From: Gammaproteobacteria bacterium | GTDB taxonomy: Bacteria > Pseudomonadota > Gammaproteobacteria > HK1 | DNA: 49,693 nucleotides | Reading direction: 5' to 3' | Assembly: GCA_022826505.1 (NCBI GenBank) | Contig: JAJDUQ010000256.1 | Span: 1 to 49,693, forward strand | Part shown: positions 25,970-34,025 of the stretch, piece after piece | Layout: every line of letters begins with the position of its first letter | Position numbering within the stretch: position 1 is the first letter of the stretch | Program-made: the position numbers and the translations under genes | The notes under the pieces: model-generated | The model's input: only the letters and a program-made list of their open reading frames with translations | What the model was told of the DNA's origin: nothing | Databases searched by the model: none

Positions 25970-26932
25970 ATGCGTGATGCGAAGGAGAAACGACGGGACC
26001 TGCGGGAGAAGCTGACCTCGAACCGTCTCTTGGTCGCACCGGGCGCGCACAACGCGCTGGTTGCGCAACTCGTCGAGGACGCGGGATTCCCGGCGGTCTA
26101 CATGACCGGCTCGGGGGTCGTGAACACGCTTCTCGGTCAGCCCGACGTGGGTCTCGCCACGCAGGGCGAGATGACGACCATGGCGCACTACCTGGCGGAG
26201 GCGGTCGACGTACCCGTGATCTCCGACGCGGACACGGGCTACGGCAACGCAATCAACGTGATGCGCACCGTGCGCGAGTTCGAAAGCGCCGGGGTGGCCG
26301 CAATCCACATCGAAGATCAGATCAACCCCAAGCGCTGCGGGCATATCGTCGGCAAGGAACTCGTCTCCGCCGAAGAGATGATCGGCAAGCTGAACGCCGC
26401 GGTCGACGCGCGTCGCGATCCCGACTTCGTGATCATCGCGAGAACCGACGCGCGCGGACCGGCGGGCCTGGACGAGGCGATCGCACGGGCCAACCGCTAC
26501 CACGAGGCCGGTGCCGATGTCGTGTTCCCCGATGCGCTCCTGTCCGAGGAGGAGATTCGCCGCTTCGCGGCCGAGGTTCCGTGTCCGAAGATGATGAACA
26601 TGGGCGGGTACGCGGTGAAGAGGACCACGCCGAAGCTGCAGCTCGAGACCGTCGAGGACATCGGGTTCAACCTGGTGATCTTTCCCCTGGCGGTGCTGCG
26701 CGCCGGAGTGCAGGCGATGCAGGAGTTTCTCTTCGGACTTGCCGCCCGCGGCACCGCGCACGAGGTCGACCATATCGCCACGCTCCGCGGCAAGTCGATC
26801 GAGAACTGGTACGAGTTCTCCGGAATCGGCACCGTGCGTGCGCTCGAGGAGAAGTACCTTCCGAGCGAGGCAGTGGAGCGCAAGTATGCGGGCGGGAAGG
26901 GCTACCTTCCGGCCTCGAACGAGAATCGCTGA
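25970..26932 (+). CDS. Isocitrate lyase/PEP mutase family C-C lyase
   Basis: 320 residues from ATG 25970, with a G-rich ribosome site about eight bases upstream. The barrel contains the metal site DADTGYGN (D86, D88) and IHIEDQ. The active-site loop KRCGH has cysteine C123, which marks the C-C lyase branch (methylisocitrate lyase, dimethylmalate lyase, oxaloacetate-like substrates) rather than PEP mutase. GKELVSAEEM and IIARTDAR are further family motifs. It should cleave a 2-substituted malate or citrate to pyruvate or succinate plus a carbonyl product. It lies upstream of the suyAB-like pair in the same direction, 145 bases away, so a shared pathway producing pyruvate is possible. Confidence 0.9.
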   Translation: MRDAKEKRRDLREKLTSNRLLVAPGAHNALVAQLVEDAGFPAVYMTGSGVVNTLLGQPDVGLATQGEMTTMAHYLAEAVDVPVISDADTGYGNAINVMRTVREFESAGVAAIHIEDQINPKRCGHIVGKELVSAEEMIGKLNAAVDARRDPDFVIIARTDARGPAGLDEAIARANRYHEAGADVVFPDALLSEEEIRRFAAEVPCPKMMNMGGYAVKRTTPKLQLETVEDIGFNLVIFPLAVLRAGVQAMQEFLFGLAARGTAHEVDHIATLRGKSIENWYEFSGIGTVRALEEKYLPSEAVERKYAGGKGYLPASNENR

Positions 26933-26996
26933 GGGCGGCCGTGTCGAACCGGACTGGTTGCGGATCCGCGGCCGGGACAAAGATACTCTCGTCCTC

Positions 26997-27030
26997 GTCC
27001 GAATCGGCAGGCATTCGGTCCCATTCGGAC
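26997..27030. promoter_or_regulatory. Inverted repeat upstream of the suyAB-like pair
   Basis: GTCCGAAT at 26997-27004 and ATTCGGAC at 27023-27030 are perfect complements separated by 18 bases. The sequence GCATTCGG also occurs inside the spacer as a third half-site. It sits about 47 bases before the first start codon, a sensible place for an operator. No regulator gene is adjacent. Confidence 0.35.
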
Positions 27031-27077
27031 GACGCACTGGACGTGGCGGACGTACATATCGGTAGCGGAGGAACGTG

Positions 27078-27359
27078 ATGATCGATTTCGTGGTGCATGA
27101 CGAGGGCGACAGCGTTGGAGTAGTCGTCGTCGAGGGAGTGAAGTCCGGTGCGGAGCTCACCGGCTGGATCATGGATCAGGACAGGGACATCGCCTTCAGG
27201 GCGGCGAGCGACATCCCCATCGGCCACAAGCTCGCGATCAAGCCGATGAAGACCGGCGAAACCGTCATCAAGTACGGCGTCGACATCGGCCGGGTGGTGG
27301 CGGACATCGCGGTGGGCGAGCACGCCCACGTGCACAACATCAAGACCAAGCGCTGGTAG
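27078..27359 (+). CDS. suyA: UxaA-type small subunit, probable (R)-sulfolactate sulfo-lyase alpha
   Basis: 93 residues from ATG 27078, with GGAGGA five bases upstream; a GTG three bases earlier is possible. It is a SAF-type domain: [60 protein letters not shown], ending HNIKTKRW. The small, separate subunit with a KTKRW end matches SuyA. In altronate dehydratase this domain is fused to the large one. SuyAB splits (R)-sulfolactate into pyruvate and sulfite. The large-subunit gene follows after 11 bases. The family assignment is firm. The substrate is from memory of SuyA sequences and could be another hydroxyacid. Confidence 0.7.
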   Translation: MIDFVVHDEGDSVGVVVVEGVKSGAELTGWIMDQDRDIAFRAASDIPIGHKLAIKPMKTGETVIKYGVDIGRVVADIAVGEHAHVHNIKTKRW

Positions 27360-27370
27360 GAGGCGATCTC

Positions 27371-28546
27371 ATGGCAATGGATCTGGCGAACGCGACGTTC
27401 CGGGGCTACCGCCGCGAAAACGCACGCGTGGGCGTGCGCAACCACGTCATCATCCTCCCCGTCGACGACCTCTCGAACGCGGCCTGCGAGGCGGTGGGGA
27501 ACAACATCAAGGGCGCGATGGCAATCCCGCACCCCTACGGGCGGCTCCAGTTCGGGGCGGACCTCGAACTCCACTTTCGCACCCTCATCGGCACCGGTGC
27601 CAATCCCAACGTGGCCGCGGTGGTGGTCATCGGCATCGAGGAAGGCTGGACGCAGAGGGTCGTGGACGGCATCGCGGAGACCGGCAAACCGGTCACCGGC
27701 TACGGCATCGAGCTGCACGGCGACCACGAGACCATCATGAAGGCCTCGAAGACCGCGCGCGAGTATGTGCAATGGGCGTCGGAACTCGTACGCGAGGAGG
27801 CACCGCTGTCCGACCTGTGGGTGTCCACCAAGTGCGGCGAGTCGGACACCACCTCGGGCTGCGGCGCCAACCCCACCGTCGGCAACGCCTTCGACAAGCT
27901 CTACCGGCACGGCACCACGCTGGTGTTCGGAGAAACCACCGAAATTACCGGCGGCGAGCACCTGGTCGCGGACCGATGCCGCACCCCCGAGGTGCGCGAG
28001 CGATTCATGTACATGTTCAACCGCTACCAGGATCTCGTCGAGCGGCACAAGACCAGCGACCTGTCCGAATCCCAGCCCACCAAGGGCAACATCGCGGGCG
28101 GGCTCACCACCATCGAGGAGAAGGCGCTCGGCAACATCCAGAAGATCGGCCGCGAGTGCCTGATCGACGGAGTGCTCGACAAGGCGGAGAGACCCGACGG
28201 CCCGGGGCTGTGGTTCATGGATTCGTCGTCGGCCGCGGCGGAGATGGTGACCCTGTGCGCGGCGTCGGGCTTCGTGGTGCACTTCTTCCCCACCGGTCAG
28301 GGCAACATCATCGGCAATCCCGTCCTGCCCAACATCAAGATCTGCGCGAACCCGCGCACGGTGCGCACCATGAGCGAGCATGTCGACGTCGACGTGTCCG
28401 GCCTGCTGCGCAAGGAGATGACGCCCGACGACGCGGGCGAAGCGTTGCTCTCGATGATGCTCCGCACCGCCAACGGGAGACTGACCGCGGCGGAGGCGCT
28501 CGGGCACCGCGAGTTCGTGCTCACGAGGCTCTACGAGAGCGCCTGA
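27371..28546 (+). CDS. suyB: UxaA-type large subunit, probable (R)-sulfolactate sulfo-lyase beta
   Basis: 391 residues from ATG 27371. It has the large-domain motifs of the altronate/galactarate dehydratase family: [60 protein letters not shown] and [20 protein letters not shown]. The cysteines of KCGESD and SGCGANP may hold the iron-sulfur or metal site. [11 protein letters not shown] and [20 protein letters not shown] follow. Its length and separate coding agree with SuyB. If so, the pair releases sulfite, which needs export or oxidation; no sulfite-handling gene is visible in the window. Altronate-like substrates remain the alternative. Confidence 0.72.
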   Translation: MAMDLANATFRGYRRENARVGVRNHVIILPVDDLSNAACEAVGNNIKGAMAIPHPYGRLQFGADLELHFRTLIGTGANPNVAAVVVIGIEEGWTQRVVDGIAETGKPVTGYGIELHGDHETIMKASKTAREYVQWASELVREEAPLSDLWVSTKCGESDTTSGCGANPTVGNAFDKLYRHGTTLVFGETTEITGGEHLVADRCRTPEVRERFMYMFNRYQDLVERHKTSDLSESQPTKGNIAGGLTTIEEKALGNIQKIGRECLIDGVLDKAERPDGPGLWFMDSSSAAAEMVTLCAASGFVVHFFPTGQGNIIGNPVLPNIKICANPRTVRTMSEHVDVDVSGLLRKEMTPDDAGEALLSMMLRTANGRLTAAEALGHREFVLTRLYESA

Positions 28547-28661
28547 GGTTGGGGAACGCACGAGGGGCCGCATCCGAATTCCCAGGGCGCCTCGCCGCAG
28601 GCAGCGCACCGCGGCGTCCTCCACCCCGGCTCGGCGCCCCCGCGACGCATGGAGAACGGCA

Positions 28662-28721
28662 ATGGTCGATACCAGGACCGGCGGCTGCATGTGCGGCGCG
28701 GTGCGCTTCGAAGCGAGGGAG
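28662..28721 (+). pseudogene. N-terminal remnant of a GFA/CENP-V-type protein
   Basis: An ATG at 28662 opens MVDTRTGGCMCGAVRFEARE, the characteristic zinc-binding start (GGCxCGAVR) of glutathione-dependent formaldehyde-activating family proteins. Homology stops after about 20 residues, right at the ribosome site of the cysteine-hydrolase gene. The rest of the family (about 130 residues) is missing, so this looks like a deletion stub. Chance resemblance cannot be excluded over so short a stretch. Confidence 0.4.
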
Positions 28722-28729
28722 ACAACCCG

Positions 28730-29425
28730 ATGGCAATCACTTCACCGGAGGTCAAGGCGGCGCTCGAGACCATCTTCGCGGCCGACTCCGAGTTCTACCG
28801 CGACCGCGGCTTCCAGCGCCGCATCGGCTACGGCACCCGCCCCGCCCTTGTGGTCATCGACATGGCCAACGCCTGGACCCGGCCGGACCACGCCTTCACC
28901 TGCGACAACATGGAGGAGATCATTCCGGCCACCCAGGCTCTGCTCGCAGCGGCCCGAGAGAAGCGCATCCCCATCGTCTTCACCACCACCGCCTACCAGG
29001 ACCCCACCGGGCCGCGCTCGGACACCGGCCTGTGGCACCTGAAGATCCCGGTGGAGACCCTGTTGCAGGGTTCCGAGGCGGCCAGCATCGACGACCGCCT
29101 GGACCCGCAGCCCGGCGAGCAGGTCATCGTCAAGAAGCGAGCCAGCGCCTTTCACGGCACCTACCTCGCCGGATACCTGCGCTCGCAGCGCGTGGACACC
29201 GTGATCATCACCGGGGTGACCATGGCGGGCTGCGTGCGACACTCCACCGAGGACGCCATCGCCGACGGGTTCCGGCCCATCGTGGTACGCGAGGCGGTGG
29301 GCGACCGGGTGCCCGGAGTGGTGGAGTGGAACCTGTTCGACATCGACGCCAAGTTCGGCGACGTCGAGCCGCTGGAGAACGTGCTGGCGTACCTGAACGG
29401 GCTCCCCGCGTTGGCCAACGACTGA
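28730..29425 (+). CDS. Isochorismatase-fold cysteine hydrolase (N-carbamoylsarcosine amidase-like)
   Basis: 231 residues from ATG 28730, with a GAGGGAG ribosome site upstream. The catalytic triad is visible: D44 in VVIDMANAW, K136 in VIVKKRASAFHGT and C168 in TGVTMAGCVRHSTEDA, with the usual cis-peptide before the cysteine. The fold is that of N-carbamoylsarcosine amidohydrolase, nicotinamidase and isochorismatase. Hydrolysis of a carbamoyl or amide group is expected, and an N-carbamoyl amino acid from hydantoin opening is a reasonable substrate in this context. The amidase gene follows on the same strand. A second, divergent-sequence paralogue lies at 30882-31517. Confidence 0.88.
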   Translation: MAITSPEVKAALETIFAADSEFYRDRGFQRRIGYGTRPALVVIDMANAWTRPDHAFTCDNMEEIIPATQALLAAAREKRIPIVFTTTAYQDPTGPRSDTGLWHLKIPVETLLQGSEAASIDDRLDPQPGEQVIVKKRASAFHGTYLAGYLRSQRVDTVIITGVTMAGCVRHSTEDAIADGFRPIVVREAVGDRVPGVVEWNLFDIDAKFGDVEPLENVLAYLNGLPALAND

Positions 29426-29510
29426 GGCGGTCGCGGCGACGACCCCCGTGGCGTGCGAGGCAGACCGATGCGGCGGCCCCGGAACCGCGAAGACAGGAAG
29501 GATTCCCTCG

Positions 29511-30875
29511 ATGACCGATGACGCTTCCCCGAACGAATCCGGACTGACGAACACTCCTCGGCGCTTCGTCGAAGACCCTGGACGCATCGAGTCGCTGGTG
29601 GAGACCATGCGCACCGGCCGGCTGTCGTCGGAGGCCCTGGTGGCGCGTTGCCTCGATCGCATCGCCCGAATCGACGCTCACGTGGAGGCATGGCGGGTGG
29701 TCGACACGGAGCGCGCCCTCGAAGACGCCCGGACACTCGATCGGGAGGCAGCCCGGGGGCGATTCCGCGGCCCGCTCCACGGGCTCCCGGTGGCGATCAA
29801 GGACGTCATGGACGTGGAGGGCCTCCCCACCCGTTGCAACAGCCGCGCGCTGCAGGATCGCGCACCTGCCACCGCCGACGCGGAAGTGGTCGCGGCGCTG
29901 CGCACCGCGGGCGCAGTGATGCTTGGCAAGGCGCACACCACCGAGTACGCCTTCTTCGACCCGTCACCCGCGCGCAATCCCCATCACACGGACCACACGC
30001 CCGGCGGCTCCAGCAGCGGCTCCGCCGCGGCAGTGGCTTCCGGATGCGTCCCGGCCGCCACCGGGACGCAGACGGTGGCATCCGTCAACCGGCCCGCCGC
30101 CTACTGCGGCATCGCAGCCTTCAAGCCCAGCACGGGACTGCTGTCCACGTTCGGCGTCGCACCGCTCGCGCCCATGTTCGACACCGTCGGTTTCTTCGGC
30201 TACCGCGTCGCGGATGCGGCCGCCCTGTTCGAAGCACTGTGCCCGGCCCATGCGGCGTATCGGGGTTCGAATGCACGGACCGGTTCCGGAAACGAGCGCC
30301 TCACCGTGATCGCGCTGAACGATCCGTTCCTCGCACAGTCCGTGCCTGCCGTACACGAGGCGATGGAGTCAGCGGCGGACCGGTTGCGCGACGCCGGACA
30401 CGAAGTGCTGGCGCGAGACGCGTGCGTTTCCTTCGAGACGCTGTGCGGCGAGCAGCAGCGCTGCATGCTGTACCAGACCGGGCGGGTTCACCGGGCGCTG
30501 CTGGACCTGCCCCGCGAGCAGGTGGGCGAAAAGCTGCGCGAGGCGATCGAGACGGGTACCGCCATGGGCGACGACGAGTACCGGAGCATGTGCCGGTCGC
30601 TGACCGTCACTCGCGACCGGCTGTACGCGTCGGTCGCGGACGCCCACGCGGTGCTGTGGCCGGCCGCGCCCGATACCGCGCCGGCGGGTCTCGCGTGGAC
30701 CGGCGACCCCCGCTACATCGCGCCCTGGACCGCGCTCGGCGGACCACTGGTGACGGTGAACGTGGGTGCGGACGAAAACGGGCTGCCGATCGGCGCGCTG
30801 CTCGCCGGCGCCCCGGGGACGGACGCGGACTTCACGGGCATCGCGCGTCGGCTCGCGACGACGCTCGAGGTCTGA
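29511..30875 (+). CDS. Amidase-signature family hydrolase
   Basis: 454 residues from ATG 29511, with AGGAAGG upstream. Amidase-signature residues are present: K97 in LPVAIKDVMD, the cis-serine near 167 in TPGGSSSGSAAAVASG and the nucleophile S191 in GTQTVASVNRPAAYCG. The usual GGS before the nucleophile is VAS here and the arginine is shifted by one (SVNRPA), a mild departure from the consensus. It should hydrolyse a small amide to acid and ammonia. No signal peptide. The downstream gene is convergent with only six bases between stops. Confidence 0.9.
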   Translation: MTDDASPNESGLTNTPRRFVEDPGRIESLVETMRTGRLSSEALVARCLDRIARIDAHVEAWRVVDTERALEDARTLDREAARGRFRGPLHGLPVAIKDVMDVEGLPTRCNSRALQDRAPATADAEVVAALRTAGAVMLGKAHTTEYAFFDPSPARNPHHTDHTPGGSSSGSAAAVASGCVPAATGTQTVASVNRPAAYCGIAAFKPSTGLLSTFGVAPLAPMFDTVGFFGYRVADAAALFEALCPAHAAYRGSNARTGSGNERLTVIALNDPFLAQSVPAVHEAMESAADRLRDAGHEVLARDACVSFETLCGEQQRCMLYQTGRVHRALLDLPREQVGEKLREAIETGTAMGDDEYRSMCRSLTVTRDRLYASVADAHAVLWPAAPDTAPAGLAWTGDPRYIAPWTALGGPLVTVNVGADENGLPIGALLAGAPGTDADFTGIARRLATTLEV

Positions 30876-30881
30876 GCCGCA

Positions 30882-31517
30882 TCAGGCGGCGTTTCGGCGG
30901 CGCCAGTCCTCGATGTACTCGATGCACGCGTCCGCATCGGAGACGTCGGCATAGCGCCGGGACATGTCGCGCAGATTGTCCTGGTGCGGCCTCTCGTCGT
31001 AGTCGCCCACGCAGTCTTCGGGAACGATGGTGCGGAAGCGGTAGCTGAAGCTGTCGCTCACGGAAGCGCGAATGCAGCCGCTGGTCACGCAGCCGGTCAC
31101 GATGACGGTGTCCACGCGCTGCTTGACGAAGTACGAGGCGACCGTGGTGTCGAAGAATATGGAGCCGGCGCTCTTGCAGATCCTGATGTCGTGGTCCGGG
31201 TCGTAGATTCGCGGGTCCAGCTCCGTGCAGGGATGGCCATGAATGAAGGTCTCGCGCACCGCCCCGACCTTCCAGTACGGCATCTCTTCCTCGTTGTGGT
31301 AGGCGGTGTAGCAATTGGCGACGGGAACGCCGCACTCACGTGCCTTCTGTAGCAGGCGCTGCGTGTTCTCCACACCGCGCATGACCAGGGGTGCGCCGCC
31401 CAGGGGGTACTGCGCATCGGTGAATCCCGTCTGAAAGTCGACCACCACGATCCCGGGCTTCTGGCCGAAACCGATGGGTACCTGGGCGTAGCTGCGCTGC
31501 TCGTACACGTCCGCCAT
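30882..31517 (-). CDS. Isochorismatase-fold cysteine hydrolase (second copy)
   Basis: 211 residues from ATG 31517. The triad is D27 in VVVDFQTGF, K115 in IRICKSAGSIFFDT and C148 in TGCVTSGCIRASVSDSFSY. The TGCVTSGCIRAS segment resembles N-carbamoylsarcosine amidase and maleamate amidohydrolase more than nicotinamidase. It is clearly a different subgroup from the copy at 28730. It is convergent with the amidase gene and divergent from the acetamidase gene. The substrate is unknown; an N-carbamoyl or maleamate-like amide is likely. Confidence 0.88.
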   Translation of the reverse strand: MADVYEQRSYAQVPIGFGQKPGIVVVDFQTGFTDAQYPLGGAPLVMRGVENTQRLLQKARECGVPVANCYTAYHNEEEMPYWKVGAVRETFIHGHPCTELDPRIYDPDHDIRICKSAGSIFFDTTVASYFVKQRVDTVIVTGCVTSGCIRASVSDSFSYRFRTIVPEDCVGDYDERPHQDNLRDMSRRYADVSDADACIEYIEDWRRRNAA

Positions 31518-31578
31518 TGTGCGGCTCCTCGGGCTGGTTCTCGGGTGCGGCCTCGATCATAGACGAGCGGCGAATGCG

Positions 31579-31593
31579 CGTCGCCGGGCGACG
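31579..31593. promoter_or_regulatory. Near-perfect palindrome between divergent hydrolase genes
   Basis: CGTCGCC at 31579-31585, one base, then GGCGACG at 31587-31593. It lies in the 187-base region between the cysteine hydrolase (minus) and acetamidase (plus), so it could be an operator controlling both. Confidence 0.35.
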
Positions 31594-31609
31594 GGTCGTA
31601 CACGGTCGC

Positions 31610-31638
31610 TGGACAACGAGGCTGCATTTTCTTAGGTT
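31610..31638 (+). promoter_or_regulatory. Candidate promoter for the acetamidase gene
   Basis: TGGACA at 31610-31615 (five of six to the -35 consensus), a 17-base spacer, then TAGGTT at 31633-31638, a weak -10. The gene starts at 31705. The spacer contains a T-rich stretch, which is unusual in this GC-rich DNA and supports a promoter. Confidence 0.35.
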
Positions 31639-31704
31639 GCCTGTCCGCGGAACATGACAACACCATGCACCGGTCCCGGTGGATCGGCGCGGGAGGAAAC
31701 CACC

Positions 31705-32964
31705 ATGCGAACACTGACGCTCGCCGTTCTTGGACCCATTCTTGCCGCCGTGGCGCTGCCGGCGCTCGGCGACACCACCGACGTACGCTGGGCGACCACC
31801 GTCGAGGTGGCCAAGCAGGGCAATCACTGTGCCGACGATCCGAACTGCATGAACCGCTATCACCCGGCGATTCCCGCGGTGGCGAACGCGGACCCGGGCG
31901 ATGTCATCGTCATCCACACCCGCGACGCGCTCGATTCCGATCTCACCCTCGATTCGATCGCCGACGACATGGCGGCCCTCGATCTCAACCTCGTCCACCC
32001 CATGACCGGACCGGTCCACATCAACGGCGCGAAGCGCGGCGACGCGCTGGAGGTCGAGCTGCTCGCCATCGACCCGGACGAGTACGGCTACACCCTGATC
32101 GTCCCCGGATTCGGGTTCCTGCGCGATCTCTATCCCGATCCCCACATTGTCAACTGGCGTCTGACCGCACGCGGCGCGGTGTCCGATCAGATGCCCGGAA
32201 TCACCGTGCCCTACGAGGCGTTTCCGGGATCCATCGGCGTGCTCCCCGGCGAACCGGAAGTCCAGGCCTGGAAGGCCCGTGAGACGGCACTTGCAGAGGC
32301 CGGCGGTATCGCGCTCGCCCCGCAACCCGCCGGCGCGCATCCCGCCGCGGTCTGCGGCCCCGAGGGCAGCCACAAGGACGACTGCCTGCGCACCATCCCG
32401 CCGCGCGAGAACGGCGGCAACATGGACGTGCAGCAGACGCAGGTCGGAACGAAAATCACCTTCCCCTGCTTCGTGGACGGCTGCGGACTGTTCGTCGGCG
32501 ACGTGCACTACGCCCAGGGCGACGGGGAGGTGTCCGGCACCGCCATCGAGATTGGCGGGGTGGTCACGGTGCGCACCCGCATCGTCGCGGGCGGGGCCGA
32601 AGGCATGGTCGCTCCTCACGTATCGGGCAACGACGAAATCCGCGACATCGAGCCCACGCGCTTCCATCAGACGATCGGCTTGCCGCTCAAGACCGCGGGC
32701 GAGGTTCCGGTCTACGTGACCTACCTGGAGTCGGAGAAGATCGGCGCCCTCGAGAACCTGAGCGAGGACCTCACTCTCGCGGCCCGTCACGCGCTCATCC
32801 AGATGCTCGACTACATCCAGGCCGAGCACGGGCTGACCCGCGAGCAGGCGTACATCCTGGCCAGCGTCGCGGTGGATCTTCGCGTCGGACAGGTCGTGGA
32901 CGTCCCGAACTACATCGTGACGGCCGTCCTGAACCTCGACGTATTCGACAAGTTCCGCAACTGA
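31705..32964 (+). CDS. Exported acetamidase/formamidase family protein
   Basis: 419 residues from ATG 31705, with GGAGG eight bases upstream. A signal peptide is clear: MRTLTLAVLGPILAAVALPA followed by LGDTTD, so this member is exported, whereas classic FmdA/AmdA enzymes are cytoplasmic. Family motifs include DPGDVIVIHTRDALDSD, GPVHINGAKRGDALEVEL, GFGFLRDLYPDP and a C-terminal LSEDLTLAARHALIQMLDYI. It likely releases ammonia from small amides in the periplasm. A perfect 28-base palindrome follows 18 bases after the stop, and a further exported protein gene begins near or inside it. Confidence 0.88.
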   Translation: MRTLTLAVLGPILAAVALPALGDTTDVRWATTVEVAKQGNHCADDPNCMNRYHPAIPAVANADPGDVIVIHTRDALDSDLTLDSIADDMAALDLNLVHPMTGPVHINGAKRGDALEVELLAIDPDEYGYTLIVPGFGFLRDLYPDPHIVNWRLTARGAVSDQMPGITVPYEAFPGSIGVLPGEPEVQAWKARETALAEAGGIALAPQPAGAHPAAVCGPEGSHKDDCLRTIPPRENGGNMDVQQTQVGTKITFPCFVDGCGLFVGDVHYAQGDGEVSGTAIEIGGVVTVRTRIVAGGAEGMVAPHVSGNDEIRDIEPTRFHQTIGLPLKTAGEVPVYVTYLESEKIGALENLSEDLTLAARHALIQMLDYIQAEHGLTREQAYILASVAVDLRVGQVVDVPNYIVTAVLNLDVFDKFRN

Positions 32965-32981
32965 GCGGACCGTCACACCCC

Positions 32982-33009
32982 GGAGGGCACGCCGGCCGGC
33001 GTGCCCTCC
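32982..33009. repeat. Perfect 28-base palindrome after the acetamidase stop
   Basis: The two 14-base halves (GGAGGGCACGCCGG and its exact complement) abut with no spacer. As RNA it would form a very stable hairpin, so it may act as a transcription terminator; no T-tract follows. It also lies inside the upstream extension of the next open frame, where it would encode part of a signal peptide. Confidence 0.6.
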
Positions 33010-33035
33010 TCGCCGCCGCTCTCGCCGGCGCGGCG

Positions 33036-33587
33036 TTGCTCGTCCCGGGCCGGGCGCTTCTCGCCCACACCCCCTACCGCCAGTGGAAGGTTTATCGCCA
33101 GCGCCATCTCATGATTGGTGCCTCCCGCGAGGATCCTGCGTCCTACCCGAAGGCGAAGGCGATCCAGGCGTTCCTCGAGGAGCACCTCCCCGAGGCCAGC
33201 GCCCGAGTCGCTCGGGCACGCACCCGCCGGCGACTGGCGGATCTGCTCGCGACGGACCAGATTCGGATCGTCCTGCTTTCGGTCGAGGATGCCGTGGCGC
33301 TCGGGAGGGGCGGACCGCCATTTCGCAGCCCGGTCGAAGTCCGCACCCTGTGGCGTTTCGGTGCGCACGCGATGATCGTGCGCCCGTCGTTCCCCCCGGC
33401 GCATGCATGGATGCTGGCCCGAACGTGCGCAGAGCACGGCTCGGTACTCGCCGGGTTTTCGCCCGCACCGGCGCACGTCGAAGTTCCGCTCCACGACGGC
33501 GTCCGCATCGCCCTCGACGAAGGGTCCATGCCTCCGCCCCCCGCAGACACTCCCGACAAGGGTCACCGGAGTACGGATCGACCCTGA
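33036..33587 (+). CDS. Exported small protein resembling a solute-binding-protein core
   Basis: 183 residues if started at the TTG at 33036. The same frame is open back to 32961 and there encodes a good signal peptide (RRALLAAALAGAALLVP), but the only possible start is a CTG overlapping the acetamidase stop. The mature part begins AHTPYRQWKVYRQRHLMIGA. It continues with SVEDAVALGRGGPPF and LWRFGAHAMIVRPSFPPAHA and resembles one lobe of TAXI-type periplasmic binding proteins. I recognise the protein type only loosely. An unusual start, or a start lost by mutation, is possible. No transporter partners are adjacent. Confidence 0.55.
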   Translation: MLVPGRALLAHTPYRQWKVYRQRHLMIGASREDPASYPKAKAIQAFLEEHLPEASARVARARTRRRLADLLATDQIRIVLLSVEDAVALGRGGPPFRSPVEVRTLWRFGAHAMIVRPSFPPAHAWMLARTCAEHGSVLAGFSPAPAHVEVPLHDGVRIALDEGSMPPPPADTPDKGHRSTDRP

Positions 33588-34025
33588 ACCCCCACGTTCG
33601 ACACGGGCTCGTCGTCGACCGTTCCGGTGGGTTCCTGTCGATTGCGGCCGCGGAGTCTCGCCGCCACGTCGATTCGACCGAACCTTCGGACACCCTGCCA
33701 CACAGGGGCCGGAACCATCACCGCAGATCACCCGGCGAGGCGGAACGGATCGGCACGGGAGCCCCCGGGTAAGCACATTGTCGCCGGCAACGAGCAATGC
33801 CTCGGGAGTGGACGTGGCTCGTCAGGCAACACGGAGAGGATGCAAGAGACATTACACAAGAGAAGAAGCCAGGCAAAAAAATCACGCGCGGTGGGCTATC
33901 GTCCTGCAGTTGTGAGTTATCCTGTCGCCGAGGTGGTTTGGTCCCGACAAGCGGACAGCGCGGCATCTGCCGCTTGGTCGGAGAGATGTCGCTGCAAGGC
34001 GGAACAAGTCAGGAGGTCATCAACC
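33588..34025. other. Intergenic region upstream of the Tat-exported binding protein
   Basis: About 440 bases with no recognisable gene. It includes an A-rich patch near 33840-33885, the likely promoter area, and ends with AGGAGG at 34011-34016, nine bases before the next start. Open frames that cross it lack homology. Confidence 0.45.

Noticed and set aside
24401-27172. 923-codon minus-strand open frame crossing the ureohydrolase and lyase genes
   Set aside because: It runs antisense or out of frame over two well-supported genes and shows no domain; it is a chance frame of GC-rich DNA.
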